Both the position numbers and the translations under genes were made by a program. From NCBI GenBank assembly GCA_003556805.1, contig PWQI01000417.1, forward strand, positions 1 through 36,752: a DNA stretch of 36,752 bases, written 5' to 3'. Below, piece after piece: positions 1 through 11,131 of the stretch. Every line of letters begins with the position of its first letter. The first letter of the stretch is position 1. The DNA comes from Trueperaceae bacterium (GTDB taxonomy: Bacteria > Deinococcota > Deinococci > Deinococcales > Trueperaceae). A model generated the notes under the pieces. The model had not been told where the DNA came from. It ran no database searches and saw only the letters and a list, made by a program, of their open reading frames with translations.

Positions 1-2
1 TC

Positions 3-1579
<1,577 letters not shown>

Positions 1580-1583
<4 letters not shown>

Positions 1584-3175
1584 ACGCCGCCGTTCCCAGA
1601 ACGCGACGGTCACAGCGTGGCGCGACGCCTCCGGCACGCCGTGTGCCGGCAGCTGCGCTGCTGTGGGCGCTCGCCGTGTGGGCGTGCCTGGCGGGCGTGG
1701 TCGCCGCCCAGCCCTACGCCGCCGACGGCGGCTTCGACAGGCCACGCGTCGCGTTCTCGCTCACGCGCGCGTCGCTCGCAGCCGCGGTCGACGAGGGCAG
1801 ACCACGGCTGCTGATCGGCGACGCGAACGGCCTGCGGCTCGTCGACCTGCACGCCGGACGGTCGCTCGCAGCGGACGCCACCGCGTGGCTCGATCGCGAC
1901 GCCGTCGTCCGCGGCGTCGCGGCGGCCGATGGTTGGCAGGGAGGTCCGGCGGCGTACGCCTGGTTCGTGCGCGACACGACCAGCGGCGCGTACCGCTACA
2001 GCTGGCGCTGGGGCGGCGCCGAGATGCCGCTCGCCGCTGCGTCCCAGGCGCTCGACTTCGCGCTCGCCGTGGGTGCCGACGGGCCCGAGGCGTGGCTCGC
2101 GATCCCGACGGCGGCAGGCGGCAGGCTCGTGCGGTACCGCTGGGGCGAGACCGAGGCGGAGACCATGCTCGCCAGCGGTCAGAGCCTGGCGGCGCCGACG
2201 CTGGCCCGGGACGACGCCGGTGGGCTCCACCTCGCCTACCTCGAGGGGGCGACGATCGAGACGCCGATCGGGCTGAGCGCCGAGTGGGCCGCCGTCTACC
2301 GAGGACCCGACGGCGTCGAGCAACGCTTCGACGACGCCCTCGGGCCGCCGGCGCGCCTCGCGCTCGACGCTCAGGAGCCGGTGGTGCTGCTGTGGGAGCG
2401 CAGCGACGCGGCGCTGGTCGCCGTCACGCCGAGAGGCGAAGCCGCGGCGCAGACGCTGGGCAGCGGGCGGGCCGTCGGCATCGCGGCGGGTCGGGCGTTC
2501 ACGGCGAGTGGCGCAAGCATCATCGCCACGCCGCTCGAGGCGCGTGGCACGAGCGCCGACGCGACCCACAACGTCGCATGGTCGCCGTATGCCGTCGACC
2601 GCACGGCGCTCACACGCTCGGACAGCGTTACCTACCTCGCTTGGGCCGGAACGCTGCCTGGCGGTGCCAGCGTGGCCCTGACCAGCGACGACGCCGTGCC
2701 GATGCAGCCCGACTGGCGCGACCACGCCGCCGCCTGGTTCGGCTGGACGCCGTGGGCGATCGGCGAGGAGGCGCTCGGCCAGTTGACAGGCGCGTTGCTG
2801 ATCGGCGTGCTCGGCACCATGGTGCTGTTCCCGCTGTTCTGGCTGCTGTCCCTGCCGCTCGTGCGCAGCGTGTCGGATCGCTGGACGCGTCCGGCGGGAG
2901 CGCTCGTGGCCACGAGCACCTTGCTCGTCATCGTGGCCGTCGCGGTGACGCAAGCGGCTGGACTCGGCCACGACCCGGCCGCCCTGGTCGGTGGGTACTG
3001 GGGCTTCGGGGTGGCGCTGGCGGCCGGCGTGGTCATCGCACCCGCCCTGTTGGCTCGGGCCGACCTCGAGAAGCAACCTGCGCTGCTCGCCTCGGCGGGA
3101 CTGGCTGGCTTCGTGAGCCTGAGCCTGGCATCGTTCATGGCCTTCCAGCCCTGGCTGCAGCTGTTCGGGCTCTGA
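1580..3175 (+). CDS. Hypothetical exported protein with C-terminal transmembrane segments
   Basis: ORF in frame with the listed 1361..3175 ORF; likely TTG start overlapping the uvrB stop; hydrophobic signal ([20 protein letters not shown]) and C-terminal hydrophobic helices; no family recognised. Confidence 0.75.
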
Positions 3176-3269
3176 ACCGCGGCCACGGCGCCCGCGCCGT
3201 GTCCGACGCCTGACGTCCGCCACCGGCCGCGCGCGGACCACGTGGTAACGTCGCGTCCGGGAGGCCCCC

Positions 3270-3767
3270 GTGACGTTCGAAGTCGGAGACCACGTCGTGT
3301 ACCCGTCGCAAGGCGCCGGCGTCGTGCAGGAGCGCACCACACGCGTCGTGCTGGGCGAGACGCACGAGTACCTCAAGATCGTCTTCGTGCGCGGCGACAT
3401 GGAGGTGCTCGTCCCCCTCCAGCGCGGACGCGAGGTGGGCCTGCGGCACACCATCGAGGCCGAAGAGGTCGATCGCCTCCTCGACGCGTTGGTGAAGGCC
3501 GACCTGTCGCTCCCGGCACAGTGGCCACCCCGCTACCGCGCAGAGCAAGACATCCTCGCTGGCGGCAGCGCCTACGAGTTGGCGCGTCTGATCGGCGTGC
3601 TTTCGCGCCGCGACCTCGAGAAGGGGCTCGCAGCCACCGAGCGCGAGGTGCTCGAGAGCGCGATGACGATGTTGTCGAGCGAGCTCGCCGTCGTACAGGG
3701 CATCGACGTCGGTACGGCGATGGAGCACCTGCACACGGTCATCGCGGAGCGCATCGTCGCGTCGTGA
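3270..3767 (+). CDS. CarD/CdnL family transcriptional regulator (paralog 1)
   Basis: N-terminal CarD/TRCF-like RNAP-interacting domain (FEVGDHVVYPSQGAGVVQ...EYLKIVF); GTG start with upstream GGGAGG. Confidence 0.9.
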   Translation: MTFEVGDHVVYPSQGAGVVQERTTRVVLGETHEYLKIVFVRGDMEVLVPLQRGREVGLRHTIEAEEVDRLLDALVKADLSLPAQWPPRYRAEQDILAGGSAYELARLIGVLSRRDLEKGLAATEREVLESAMTMLSSELAVVQGIDVGTAMEHLHTVIAERIVAS

Positions 3768-4654
3768 GCCTGGACACCCCAGCCGACGACACCCGCTTCG
3801 ACCCGACCCACCAGACGCTCACCTCGCCCCGCGTGATCAACGCCATCCTGGCGCGGCACGGCCTGCGCGCCGACAAGGGCTTCGGGCAGCACTTCCTGAT
3901 CGATCCCAACGTGGTCGGCGCCGTCGTCGCGGCGGCGGGCGTGTCGCAAGACCACGAGGCGTGGGAGGTCGGCCCCGGCTTGGGCGTGCTGACGCGGGCG
4001 CTTGCCGCGACGGCGCAACGTGTCGTGACCATCGAACTCGATGCCCGCCTCCTGAGCGTGCTCGACGAGACGCTGGCCGACACGCACAACGTCTCGATAC
4101 GCCATGGCGACGCTCTGCGCGTCGACTGGTCCGAGGCGCCTCCCGGCAGCCGCTTCGCCGCCAACTTGCCGTACAACGTCGGCACCGCGGTCCTCATACA
4201 GGCGCTGACATCGCGCCGCTTCGCGCGCATCGGCGTCTTGCTGCAGCGCGAGGTGGCGGAGCGCCTGGTCGCCACTGCCGGCACGCCGGCATACGGCTCG
4301 CTGTCGCTGCTGATCGCCCACCACGGGCAGGCTCGGATCACCAAACGTGTCGCCCCCGGTGCGTTCATGCCAGCGCCTGCCGTCACGTCGGCCGTGGTGG
4401 CCATCGACCTGGACCCCGACGCGCGCCCGGACCCGGTGACGTTCGCCCTCGTCCGGGCGGGCTTCAGGCATCGGCGCAAGACCCTGGTGTCGAACCTCCG
4501 GCTCGCGGGCGTCGAGGTCGATGCCGTCCGGACGGCGCTCGCCGACCTGGGCCTGCCGCCGGCGGTCCGGGCCGAGGCCCTCGACCTCGCGACGTTCCGG
4601 GCGCTCGCCGTCCGCCTGCCGGCGCCCACTGTGCCCGACGGCGCGTCGACCTGA
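3764..4654 (+). CDS. rsmA: 16S rRNA (adenine1518-N6/adenine1519-N6)-dimethyltransferase
   Basis: KGFGQHFLID, WEVGPGLGVLTRAL, ANLPYNVGTAVL, FRHRRKTLVSNL motifs; GTG start overlapping the carD stop. Confidence 0.95.
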   Translation: MSLDTPADDTRFDPTHQTLTSPRVINAILARHGLRADKGFGQHFLIDPNVVGAVVAAAGVSQDHEAWEVGPGLGVLTRALAATAQRVVTIELDARLLSVLDETLADTHNVSIRHGDALRVDWSEAPPGSRFAANLPYNVGTAVLIQALTSRRFARIGVLLQREVAERLVATAGTPAYGSLSLLIAHHGQARITKRVAPGAFMPAPAVTSAVVAIDLDPDARPDPVTFALVRAGFRHRRKTLVSNLRLAGVEVDAVRTALADLGLPPAVRAEALDLATFRALAVRLPAPTVPDGAST

Positions 4655-4664
4655 GCGCCGGGGC

Positions 4665-4670
4665 TATACT
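4665..4670 (+). promoter_or_regulatory. Candidate -10 element (TATACT) upstream of the PfkB kinase gene
   Basis: TATACT match to the sigma-70-type -10; no clear -35 identified. Confidence 0.4.
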
Positions 4671-4735
4671 GGCGCGTACGAAGCAGCCGGGCTCGATTGC
4701 CGCCCACGGGGTGCGTGCCCCGCAGGAGACGTGTG

Positions 4736-5677
4736 ATGGCCAAGTTCATGGTGGTCGGCGACGCAACCGTCGACCAGATGTATTTCGTAGACGCCCTCCC
4801 TGAAGCCGGAGGAGAGGCCACGGCGTTGCGCGCCGTGATGGAGCCAGGCGGGGCCGGCGGCACGGTCGCCACCGCGCTGGCGCGACTCGGCCACGACGTG
4901 TCGATCGCCACCCGCGTGGGCACCGGACCCTTCTCGACCCTGGCGATGCGCCACGTGCTCGCGAGCGGGGTGGATCCGAGCCTCGTGCAGCGCGACGAGC
5001 GGCTGCAGACGAGCAGCGTGACGATCCTCATCACGCCCGACACCCGGCGCACGATGATCTCGGCAGTCGGTGCCTCGCGCTACCTCGACTCCGCAGCGCT
5101 CGAGGCGCGTCACGTCGGCGAGTGCGATGCGCTCGTCATGAGCGCTTACTCCCTGGTGGCCGGACCGCAGCGCGAGTACGCCGTGCAGGCGCTCGCGTAC
5201 GCGGCCGAGGCGGGGATCACCACCTTCGTGGACATGGGGACCGGCGCGGTCAACGCGCTGCACGGCAGGTTGCTGCCGCTGCTCCGGGGCGTGGACTACG
5301 TCCTGATGAACGAGCAGGAGCTCTTCTCGCTCACGGGCGAGGCGTCGATCTCCGACGCTGTGGCCGGCCTGCGGGCGCAAGGCATCCAACAGCTCGTCGT
5401 CAAGGTGGGCGAGATGGGGTCCATCGTCGTCACGCCCGATCTGACGGAGTTGGTCGAGGCGCTCGATGTCGACGACGTGGTGGACACCACGGGCGCTGGT
5501 GACTACTACACGGCCGCGTTCGCGCACGGCGTGATGACGGGTGCCGACTTGCTTGAGGCCGCCTGGCTCGGCAACGTGGCGGGGGCGCTCAACACCACGC
5601 GTGTGGGGGCGCAGAGCTTCCCGCTCGACCGAGCGACGCTCGACCGCCACGCGCTCGAGGGGCAGCGCACGTCCTGA
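4736..5677 (+). CDS. PfkB/ribokinase-family carbohydrate kinase
   Basis: FMVVGDATVDQMYFV, GGAGGTVATALARLG, and C-terminal signature DTTGAGDYYTAAFAHG. Confidence 0.93.
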   Translation: MAKFMVVGDATVDQMYFVDALPEAGGEATALRAVMEPGGAGGTVATALARLGHDVSIATRVGTGPFSTLAMRHVLASGVDPSLVQRDERLQTSSVTILITPDTRRTMISAVGASRYLDSAALEARHVGECDALVMSAYSLVAGPQREYAVQALAYAAEAGITTFVDMGTGAVNALHGRLLPLLRGVDYVLMNEQELFSLTGEASISDAVAGLRAQGIQQLVVKVGEMGSIVVTPDLTELVEALDVDDVVDTTGAGDYYTAAFAHGVMTGADLLEAAWLGNVAGALNTTRVGAQSFPLDRATLDRHALEGQRTS

Positions 5678-6639
5678 TGCGCGGGCTGCTGCTGGTCGCG
5701 CTGCTCGCGCTCGTCGGATCCGTCGGTGCAGCCTCGTACGAGGCGCGCTTCGACGTCGCCTGGCGCCTCGTGGCCGAGCGCTACTGGGACCTCGACGCGA
5801 TGGCCATCGACTGGGACGAGGCGCGCATCGAGTACGGTCCGGCCGCCCGTGACGCCGCCGACGACGACGCCTTCTACACGGTGCTCGAGGCGATGTACGA
5901 GCGCATCGGCGACGACCACACCGCTTTCGTCAGGCCCGAGCGCGTGGCCGAGTTCAGGCAACGCTACGGCGACCTGCCGTGCCTGGGCGTGTTCGGCGTC
6001 GCAGGCGCTGGCGACCCGACCGCGACGCCTCGGGCCACCCCAGCGCTCCCCGACCCCTTGCTGCTCGCCGGGCCCGTCGCGTACGGGCTGCTCGGCGAGG
6101 CGACCGGGTACGTCCGGGTCGACGATCTGGTGCGAGACGGCACGAGTCCAGGCGTCCGCAGTGCGGTCGGCGACCTCCTGGCGCTCGGCGCCGAGTCCTT
6201 CGTGCTCGACCTGCGCGGCAACCCCGGTGGTCGCCTGGTCACGATGATGCAGGTCGCGGGCGTGTTCACGAGCGGCTTCCTGTGGCGCGCCGTGACCACC
6301 TGGTCGCTACCGGTGCCCTACCCAGCGCTGGGTGCCACGCTGACCGACGCGCCGCTCGCCGTGCTCGTCGACGGCGACGTGCACAGCGCGGCGGAGGGCC
6401 TGGCTGGAGCGCTGCAGATGAGCGGCAGGGCCATCATCGTCGGCGCGACGACGGCCGGCAACGTCGAGGCCGTGCTGCCGTTCTGCCTGCGTGACGGCTC
6501 GCAAGCGTGGGTCGCCACCGGCGTCCTGGCGCCGATCGGCGGTCCCACGTGGGAGGGGCGCGGGGTGACGCCCGACGTCGAGACCGCCTCGGACGACGCC
6601 CTCGGCGCCGCGCTCGACGCCCTCACCGCCCGGCCGTGA
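5677..6639 (+). CDS. S41-family (C-terminal processing peptidase-like) protein
   Basis: Signal peptide; FVLDLRGNPGG and DVHSAAEGLAGALQ motifs; ATG overlaps the upstream stop. Confidence 0.85.
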   Translation: MRGLLLVALLALVGSVGAASYEARFDVAWRLVAERYWDLDAMAIDWDEARIEYGPAARDAADDDAFYTVLEAMYERIGDDHTAFVRPERVAEFRQRYGDLPCLGVFGVAGAGDPTATPRATPALPDPLLLAGPVAYGLLGEATGYVRVDDLVRDGTSPGVRSAVGDLLALGAESFVLDLRGNPGGRLVTMMQVAGVFTSGFLWRAVTTWSLPVPYPALGATLTDAPLAVLVDGDVHSAAEGLAGALQMSGRAIIVGATTAGNVEAVLPFCLRDGSQAWVATGVLAPIGGPTWEGRGVTPDVETASDDALGAALDALTARP

Positions 6640-7487
6640 GCGGGGGGACCGCCGACGCGCTCGAGCGCGTCGCAGACGGCGTGCTGCGCGTACCGCTCCG
6701 GACGCAGACCCTTCCGCCCTTCACCCACACCAACGCCTTCGTCCTGGCCTCGGACGGTGTCGGCATCGTGATCGACCCGGGAGCCGGCGACGACGCCGCG
6801 GTCGCCGCGCTGCGCGCGGCGCTCGACGCCGCCGACGTCACGGCGCCGAAGGGCGTGCTCCTGACCCACACGCACCCCGACCACGTGGGTGGGGTCGACG
6901 CGTTGCGTTCGCTCTGGCCCGACCTGCAGGTGTGGGCGCCGGCCGCCGAGCTCGGCCGCTGCGACAGCGCGTGGGGCGCGATCGGCGTGCGCCACGGCCG
7001 CAGCCTGACGCTCGGCGGCGCCGTGCTGACGCTCGTCGGCACGCCCGGCCATGCGCTCGACCACGTGGCCGTGTGGTGGTCGGCGCACCGCTTGCTGGTC
7101 GCCGGCGACCTCGTCGCCGGCGTGGGGTCGATCTGGGTCGGCGTCCCCGACGGTGACGTCAGCGCGTACCTGTCGTCGCTCGAACGCGCCGCCGCCCTCG
7201 ACCCTTCGATCGTCGCGCCTGCGCACGGTCCGGTCAGGCGAGACGGCGCCACCGTCCTCCATGAAGCTCGCCGCCACCGCCTAGCGCGTGAAGCGAGCCT
7301 GCTGCAGGCGCTGCAAGACGGCCCGGCGCGCATCGGCGCGTTGCGCGCACGCCTCTACCCCGACCTACCCGAGGCGGCCTTCGATCTGGCCGAGCGCACG
7401 CTGCTGGCCCATCTGGCGAAGCTGATGCGCGAGCTGCGCGTCATGCACGTCGGAAGCGACGCAGACGGACCGTACGCGCTGGCGTGA
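6636..7487 (+). CDS. MBL-fold metallo-hydrolase (LACTB2-like, with C-terminal winged-helix-like region)
   Basis: HTHPDHVGG, TPGHALDHVAVW, AGDLVAG, APAHGPVRRDG metal-binding motifs; GTG start overlaps the S41 stop. Confidence 0.9.
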   Translation: MSGGTADALERVADGVLRVPLRTQTLPPFTHTNAFVLASDGVGIVIDPGAGDDAAVAALRAALDAADVTAPKGVLLTHTHPDHVGGVDALRSLWPDLQVWAPAAELGRCDSAWGAIGVRHGRSLTLGGAVLTLVGTPGHALDHVAVWWSAHRLLVAGDLVAGVGSIWVGVPDGDVSAYLSSLERAAALDPSIVAPAHGPVRRDGATVLHEARRHRLAREASLLQALQDGPARIGALRARLYPDLPEAAFDLAERTLLAHLAKLMRELRVMHVGSDADGPYALA

Positions 7488-7489
7488 CG

Positions 7490-7542
7490 GCGCCGCTCGG
7501 AGCCAGCGCGCTCGACGCGAACGCGCTCAGAGAGAGCGGCGC
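7490..7542. terminator. Possible convergent hairpin between MBL and thrC genes
   Basis: GCGCCGCTC (7490-7498) pairs with GAGCGGCGC (7534-7542), with an inner AGCGCG/CGCGCT pair; no clear T tract and it overlaps the thrC 3' end. Confidence 0.3.
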
Positions 7543-8849
7543 AACCAGTCGCGCAGAGCGTCCGCCTCGGCGGCGATCGTGCCGTCAGGGCGGGCGCTCG
7601 GCAACGACTCGAGCGCGGGATGCGTCACGCTGACGTCCGGCAGCGCCCGCGCAACGACCTCGGGGAACTTGGCAGGGTGTGCGGTCGCCACCACCAACGC
7701 AGGACCCGCGATCGCGTCCGTGGAGCGCCGTCGCAGCCGCGCGAGCGCCTCGAGGCCGACGGCCGTGTGGGGGCAGACGATCACGCCGTGGTCGAACCAG
7801 CAACGCCGGATCGCCTCGAGCGTGGCCTCGTCGTCGACGCCTGCACCGTGCACGGGGACGGGATACGTCCCGCCAGCGAACAGCGTGACGAGTCGCTCGA
7901 GGTTGCTGGGGGCGCCGACGTCCATCGCGTTCGACAGCGTGGCGACGGTGGCGGGGGCGTCGCCGGCGACCACCTCGCCACGCAGCACGCGCGGGAAGTG
8001 GTCGTTGGCGTTGTGGGCGGCGACGAGGCCGCGCGGTGCGGCACCCATCGCAGCCGCGAGCAGCGCGGCGGCCAGGTTGCCGAGGTTGCCGCTCGGGACG
8101 ACGTTCCACACGTCGTTGGCCGCGACACCACAGGCCCTCGCCCACTGCAACACGCCCCAGACGTGATACGTCGTCTGCGGCAGCAAGCGGCCGACGTTGA
8201 TCGAGTTGGCGCTGGTGAGACCGAGCTCGGCCAACGCCGGGTCGACGAGCGCCTGCTTCGCGAGTCGCTGGCAGGCGTCGAAGTCACCCCTGACGGCGAC
8301 GGCCATGACGCCGTCGCGCGGCTGGGTCAGCTGACGCTCCTGTACGGGGCTGACGCGCCCCTCCGGGTACAGCACCACGACGCGCAGGCCGTCGATGCCG
8401 GCGAAGCCGTCGGCCACGGCACCGCCGGTGTCGCCCGAGGTGGCCACCAGCACCGTGGCCGTCTCGCCGCGGCGACGCAGGCTGCGCGCCAGCCAGCGAC
8501 CCATCGTGCGGGCGGCGACGTCCTTGAACGCCAAGGTGGGGCCGTGGTGCAGCTCGAGCAACGCCGTCTCGGTACCGAGTGGGCGCACGGGGACCACGAA
8601 GTCGAGGGCGGAGCGCGCGTCGGCGACCCATTCGTCGGCGTCGTGTGGGTCGAACCAGGGCCGCAGGACGGCGTCGATCACGTCGCCCCAGCGCTCGGCC
8701 TCGGCCCAGCCGGGCGCCAGTGACGGCACGCGCGTGGGCACGTACAGGCCGCCGTCGGGTGCCAAGCCGCGGCGCAGCGCGTCCTCGAACGTGACGGGAC
8801 GGCGTCCGGGGTCGCGGGTGCTGACGAACGTGACCGCGGTGTGCGTCAT
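7527..8849 (-). CDS. thrC: Threonine synthase
   Basis: MTHTAVTFVSTRDPGRRPVTFEDALRRGLAPDGGLYVP, HGPTLAFKDVAARTM, ATSGDTGGAV, PSGNLGNLAA motifs; starts inside the much longer artefactual ORF 7527..11054. Confidence 0.96.
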   Translation of the reverse strand: MTHTAVTFVSTRDPGRRPVTFEDALRRGLAPDGGLYVPTRVPSLAPGWAEAERWGDVIDAVLRPWFDPHDADEWVADARSALDFVVPVRPLGTETALLELHHGPTLAFKDVAARTMGRWLARSLRRRGETATVLVATSGDTGGAVADGFAGIDGLRVVVLYPEGRVSPVQERQLTQPRDGVMAVAVRGDFDACQRLAKQALVDPALAELGLTSANSINVGRLLPQTTYHVWGVLQWARACGVAANDVWNVVPSGNLGNLAAALLAAAMGAAPRGLVAAHNANDHFPRVLRGEVVAGDAPATVATLSNAMDVGAPSNLERLVTLFAGGTYPVPVHGAGVDDEATLEAIRRCWFDHGVIVCPHTAVGLEALARLRRRSTDAIAGPALVVATAHPAKFPEVVARALPDVSVTHPALESLPSARPDGTIAAEADALRDWLRRSL

Positions 8850-9862
8850 GCGACCTCGATGCGTTCGAAGTCGTCGGCCGCGGACGCCTGGGCGGGGGCG
8901 GGCACGCTGCGCTCGAGGGGCACTGGACCCGGCCGTCCCGCGACGGCATCGAGCACGTCGGCCACGACACCGCTGGCGGTGGCCTCGGCGCCGGCGCCGG
9001 GTCCGCTGATCACGACCTCGCCGACCGCGTCGCCGCGGTAGAGCAGTGCGTTCTTCCCGGACCCAGCCAGTACCAGCGCGTGCTCCGCGGGCAGCGCCAC
9101 GGGACGCACGGCGACGCGCCAGCGTGCGCCATCGGACCACAGGCTGGCGACCAGACGCACACGCGCGCCGCGCGCCGCGATGTCGGCGACCAGCGCCGGC
9201 TCGAGGCCGCGCACTCCGCGCACGTCGCGCCGCACCTCGTCCCACGTCAGCTCGGGGAGCGCGCACATGCGGGCCAGCAGCGTCAGTTTGTGAGCGGCGT
9301 CCACGCCGTCGACGTCGAGCGCAGGATCTGCCTCCGCGTAGCCGAGGCGCTGCGCCTCCGCGAGCGCCACGTCGAAGGCCGTACCGGCCTCGAGGCGCTC
9401 GATCAGGTACGCGCAGGTGCCGTTCAGGAGCGCGTGCAGCGCGATCGGGCTCGAGCCGCGCAGCGCCCCGGCGAGCGGCCCGACCACCGGCGTGCCGGCC
9501 ATGACGGCGGCCTCGAAGCCGACCCGGCCCGCTCGGACCAGTGGGCCCCAGACGTCCCAACGCTCGGCGAGCGCGGCCTTGTTCGCGCTCACCAGGCGGG
9601 CACCGCTCGCGGCGGCGCGCGCCATGAGCTCGGTGGCCAACTCGACGCCGCCCATGACGTCGACGACGACGTCCGCACCGGCGATCGCCGCGTCGGCATC
9701 GGTCGTCAGGCGCGGTGGGCGCGTGCCGAGGTCGCGGGGGGCGTCGAGGTCGCGCACGAGCGCGGCGCTGAGCGCGAGCCCAGGCACGTTCTGGAGGCGG
9801 CGGATCGCGGCGGCGCCGACGGTTCCGGCCCCGAGGAAGGCGACGCGGTGCGTGGGTGGCAT
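8846..9862 (-). CDS. hom: Homoserine dehydrogenase (no ACT domain)
   Basis: VAFLGAGTVGAAAI, VVDVMGGVE, LVSANKAALA, ALLNGTCAYLIERLE, GYAEADPALDVDGVDAAHKLTLLARM; ATGA overlap with thrC. Confidence 0.95.
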   Translation of the reverse strand: MPPTHRVAFLGAGTVGAAAIRRLQNVPGLALSAALVRDLDAPRDLGTRPPRLTTDADAAIAGADVVVDVMGGVELATELMARAAASGARLVSANKAALAERWDVWGPLVRAGRVGFEAAVMAGTPVVGPLAGALRGSSPIALHALLNGTCAYLIERLEAGTAFDVALAEAQRLGYAEADPALDVDGVDAAHKLTLLARMCALPELTWDEVRRDVRGVRGLEPALVADIAARGARVRLVASLWSDGARWRVAVRPVALPAEHALVLAGSGKNALLYRGDAVGEVVISGPGAGAEATASGVVADVLDAVAGRPGPVPLERSVPAPAQASAADDFERIEVA

Positions 9863-9869
9863 GCGGGGG

Positions 9870-9875
9870 AAGGTA
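9870..9875 (-). promoter_or_regulatory. -10 element of probable leaderless promoter for hom
   Basis: Minus strand TGG-TACCTT-N7-ATG. Confidence 0.55.
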
Positions 9876-9974
9876 CCACGCGTGTTGCTCTGGTATCTTC
9901 GACGCTTGGATGGCGCATGGCCCGCGTAGCGGGCCCGCCCGCTTTGCGGTGCCGCGCCCGGTCGGGAGCACTCC

Positions 9975-11072
9975 ATGTTCGGAATCGGCATCGTCGGCTT
10001 GCCCAACGTGGGCAAGAGCACCCTGTTCAACGCCATCACCAAGGCCAGCGTCGAGGCGGCCAACTACCCCTTCGCCACGATCGACAAGAACGTCGGCGTC
10101 GTCGCCGTGCCGGACGAGCGTCTCGACGTCCTGGCCGACCTGTTCGTCAAGGCCGGGCGGCGGCCGCCGATCGTGCCGACCACGGTCGAGTTCGTCGACA
10201 TCGCCGGTCTGGTCAAGGGCGCCAGCCAGGGTGAGGGCCTCGGGAACCAGTTCCTCGCCCACATCCGCGAGGTCGCCGCGATCGCGCACGTGGTCCGCTG
10301 CTTCGAGGACGACAACGTCGTGCACGTCGCCGGGCGCGTCGACCCGTTGGCGGACATCGAAACGATCGAGACGGAACTCGCGCTCGCCGACCTGGCGACC
10401 CTGGACCGTCGCGCCGAGCGGCTGCGCCGCGCGGTGAAGGCGAACCCCGACGAGGCCGTGCAGCTGCGTGAGGTGGAGACGCTCCAAGCGGCCCTCGAGG
10501 CGGGTCGCCAGGCCCGTGCGGTCCTGGCGGAGACGGGATGGACGCTGCCCAGCGACCTGCAGCTGCTGACGGCCAAGCCGGTGGTGTACGTGTGCAACGT
10601 GTCGGAGGCCGATCTGCTGGGCGGCAACGAGTGGGTCACGGCGGTGCAGGCGAAGGCCGCCGCAGAGGCGGCGGACGTCGTGGTGATCTCGGCGCAGATC
10701 GAGCGCGAGCTGGCCGAACTCACCGACGGCGAGGCGCTGGAGTTCCTGAACGATCTCGGGCTCGAGCGCTCCGGTCTCGAGCGTCTGATCCACGCTGGGT
10801 ACGACGTGCTCGGGTTGATCACGTACCTCACGGCCAGCGAGAAGGAGGTCAGGGCCTGGACCGTGCCACGCGGGGCGACGGCGCCTCGGGCGGCGGGCGC
10901 GATCCACAGCGACCTCGAGCGCGGCTTCATCCGGGCCGAGGTCATCCACTGGACCAAGCTGCGTGAGGCCGGCAGCATGACCGCTGCTCGAGCGCGCGGC
11001 TGGGTGCGCACCGAGGGCAAGGGCTACGTCATGCAAGACGGCGACGTGATGCACGTGCTCTTCAACGTCTGA
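9975..11072 (+). CDS. ychF: Redox-regulated ATPase YchF (Obg-like GTPase family)
   Basis: GIVGLPNVGKSTLFNAITKA, NYPFATIDKNVGVV, VDIAGLVKGASQGEGLGNQFLAHIREV, GFIRAEVI TGS-like C-terminus. Confidence 0.97.
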   Translation: MFGIGIVGLPNVGKSTLFNAITKASVEAANYPFATIDKNVGVVAVPDERLDVLADLFVKAGRRPPIVPTTVEFVDIAGLVKGASQGEGLGNQFLAHIREVAAIAHVVRCFEDDNVVHVAGRVDPLADIETIETELALADLATLDRRAERLRRAVKANPDEAVQLREVETLQAALEAGRQARAVLAETGWTLPSDLQLLTAKPVVYVCNVSEADLLGGNEWVTAVQAKAAAEAADVVVISAQIERELAELTDGEALEFLNDLGLERSGLERLIHAGYDVLGLITYLTASEKEVRAWTVPRGATAPRAAGAIHSDLERGFIRAEVIHWTKLREAGSMTAARARGWVRTEGKGYVMQDGDVMHVLFNV

Positions 11073-11131
11073 CCCAGCGCTTCGTGTGCCTCGACCAGGT
11101 CACGATGCCGCGGCCGGGCGTAGGCTTCGGC

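Noticed and set aside
1610-3454. 614-aa minus-strand ORF opposite the orphan membrane protein
   Set aside because: R/G/A/E-rich antisense composition and overlap with both the signal/TM-bearing plus-strand ORF and carD; no domain pattern.
4707-4722. CGGGG-TGCGTG-CCCCG hairpin just upstream of the PfkB kinase ribosome-binding site
   Set aside because: Five-bp stem, likely by chance at this GC content; insufficient for a regulatory claim.
9920-9934. GCCCGC-GTA-GCGGGC hairpin in the ychF leader as a riboswitch
   Set aside because: Only a 6-bp stem in GC-rich sequence; no recognisable aptamer motif.
7527-11054. 1175-aa minus-strand ORF spanning thrC, the hom region and antisense of ychF
   Set aside because: Only the C-terminal 440 aa is real (thrC from 8849); the upstream part is an open frame typical of high-GC DNA and is antisense to clear ychF and hom genes.
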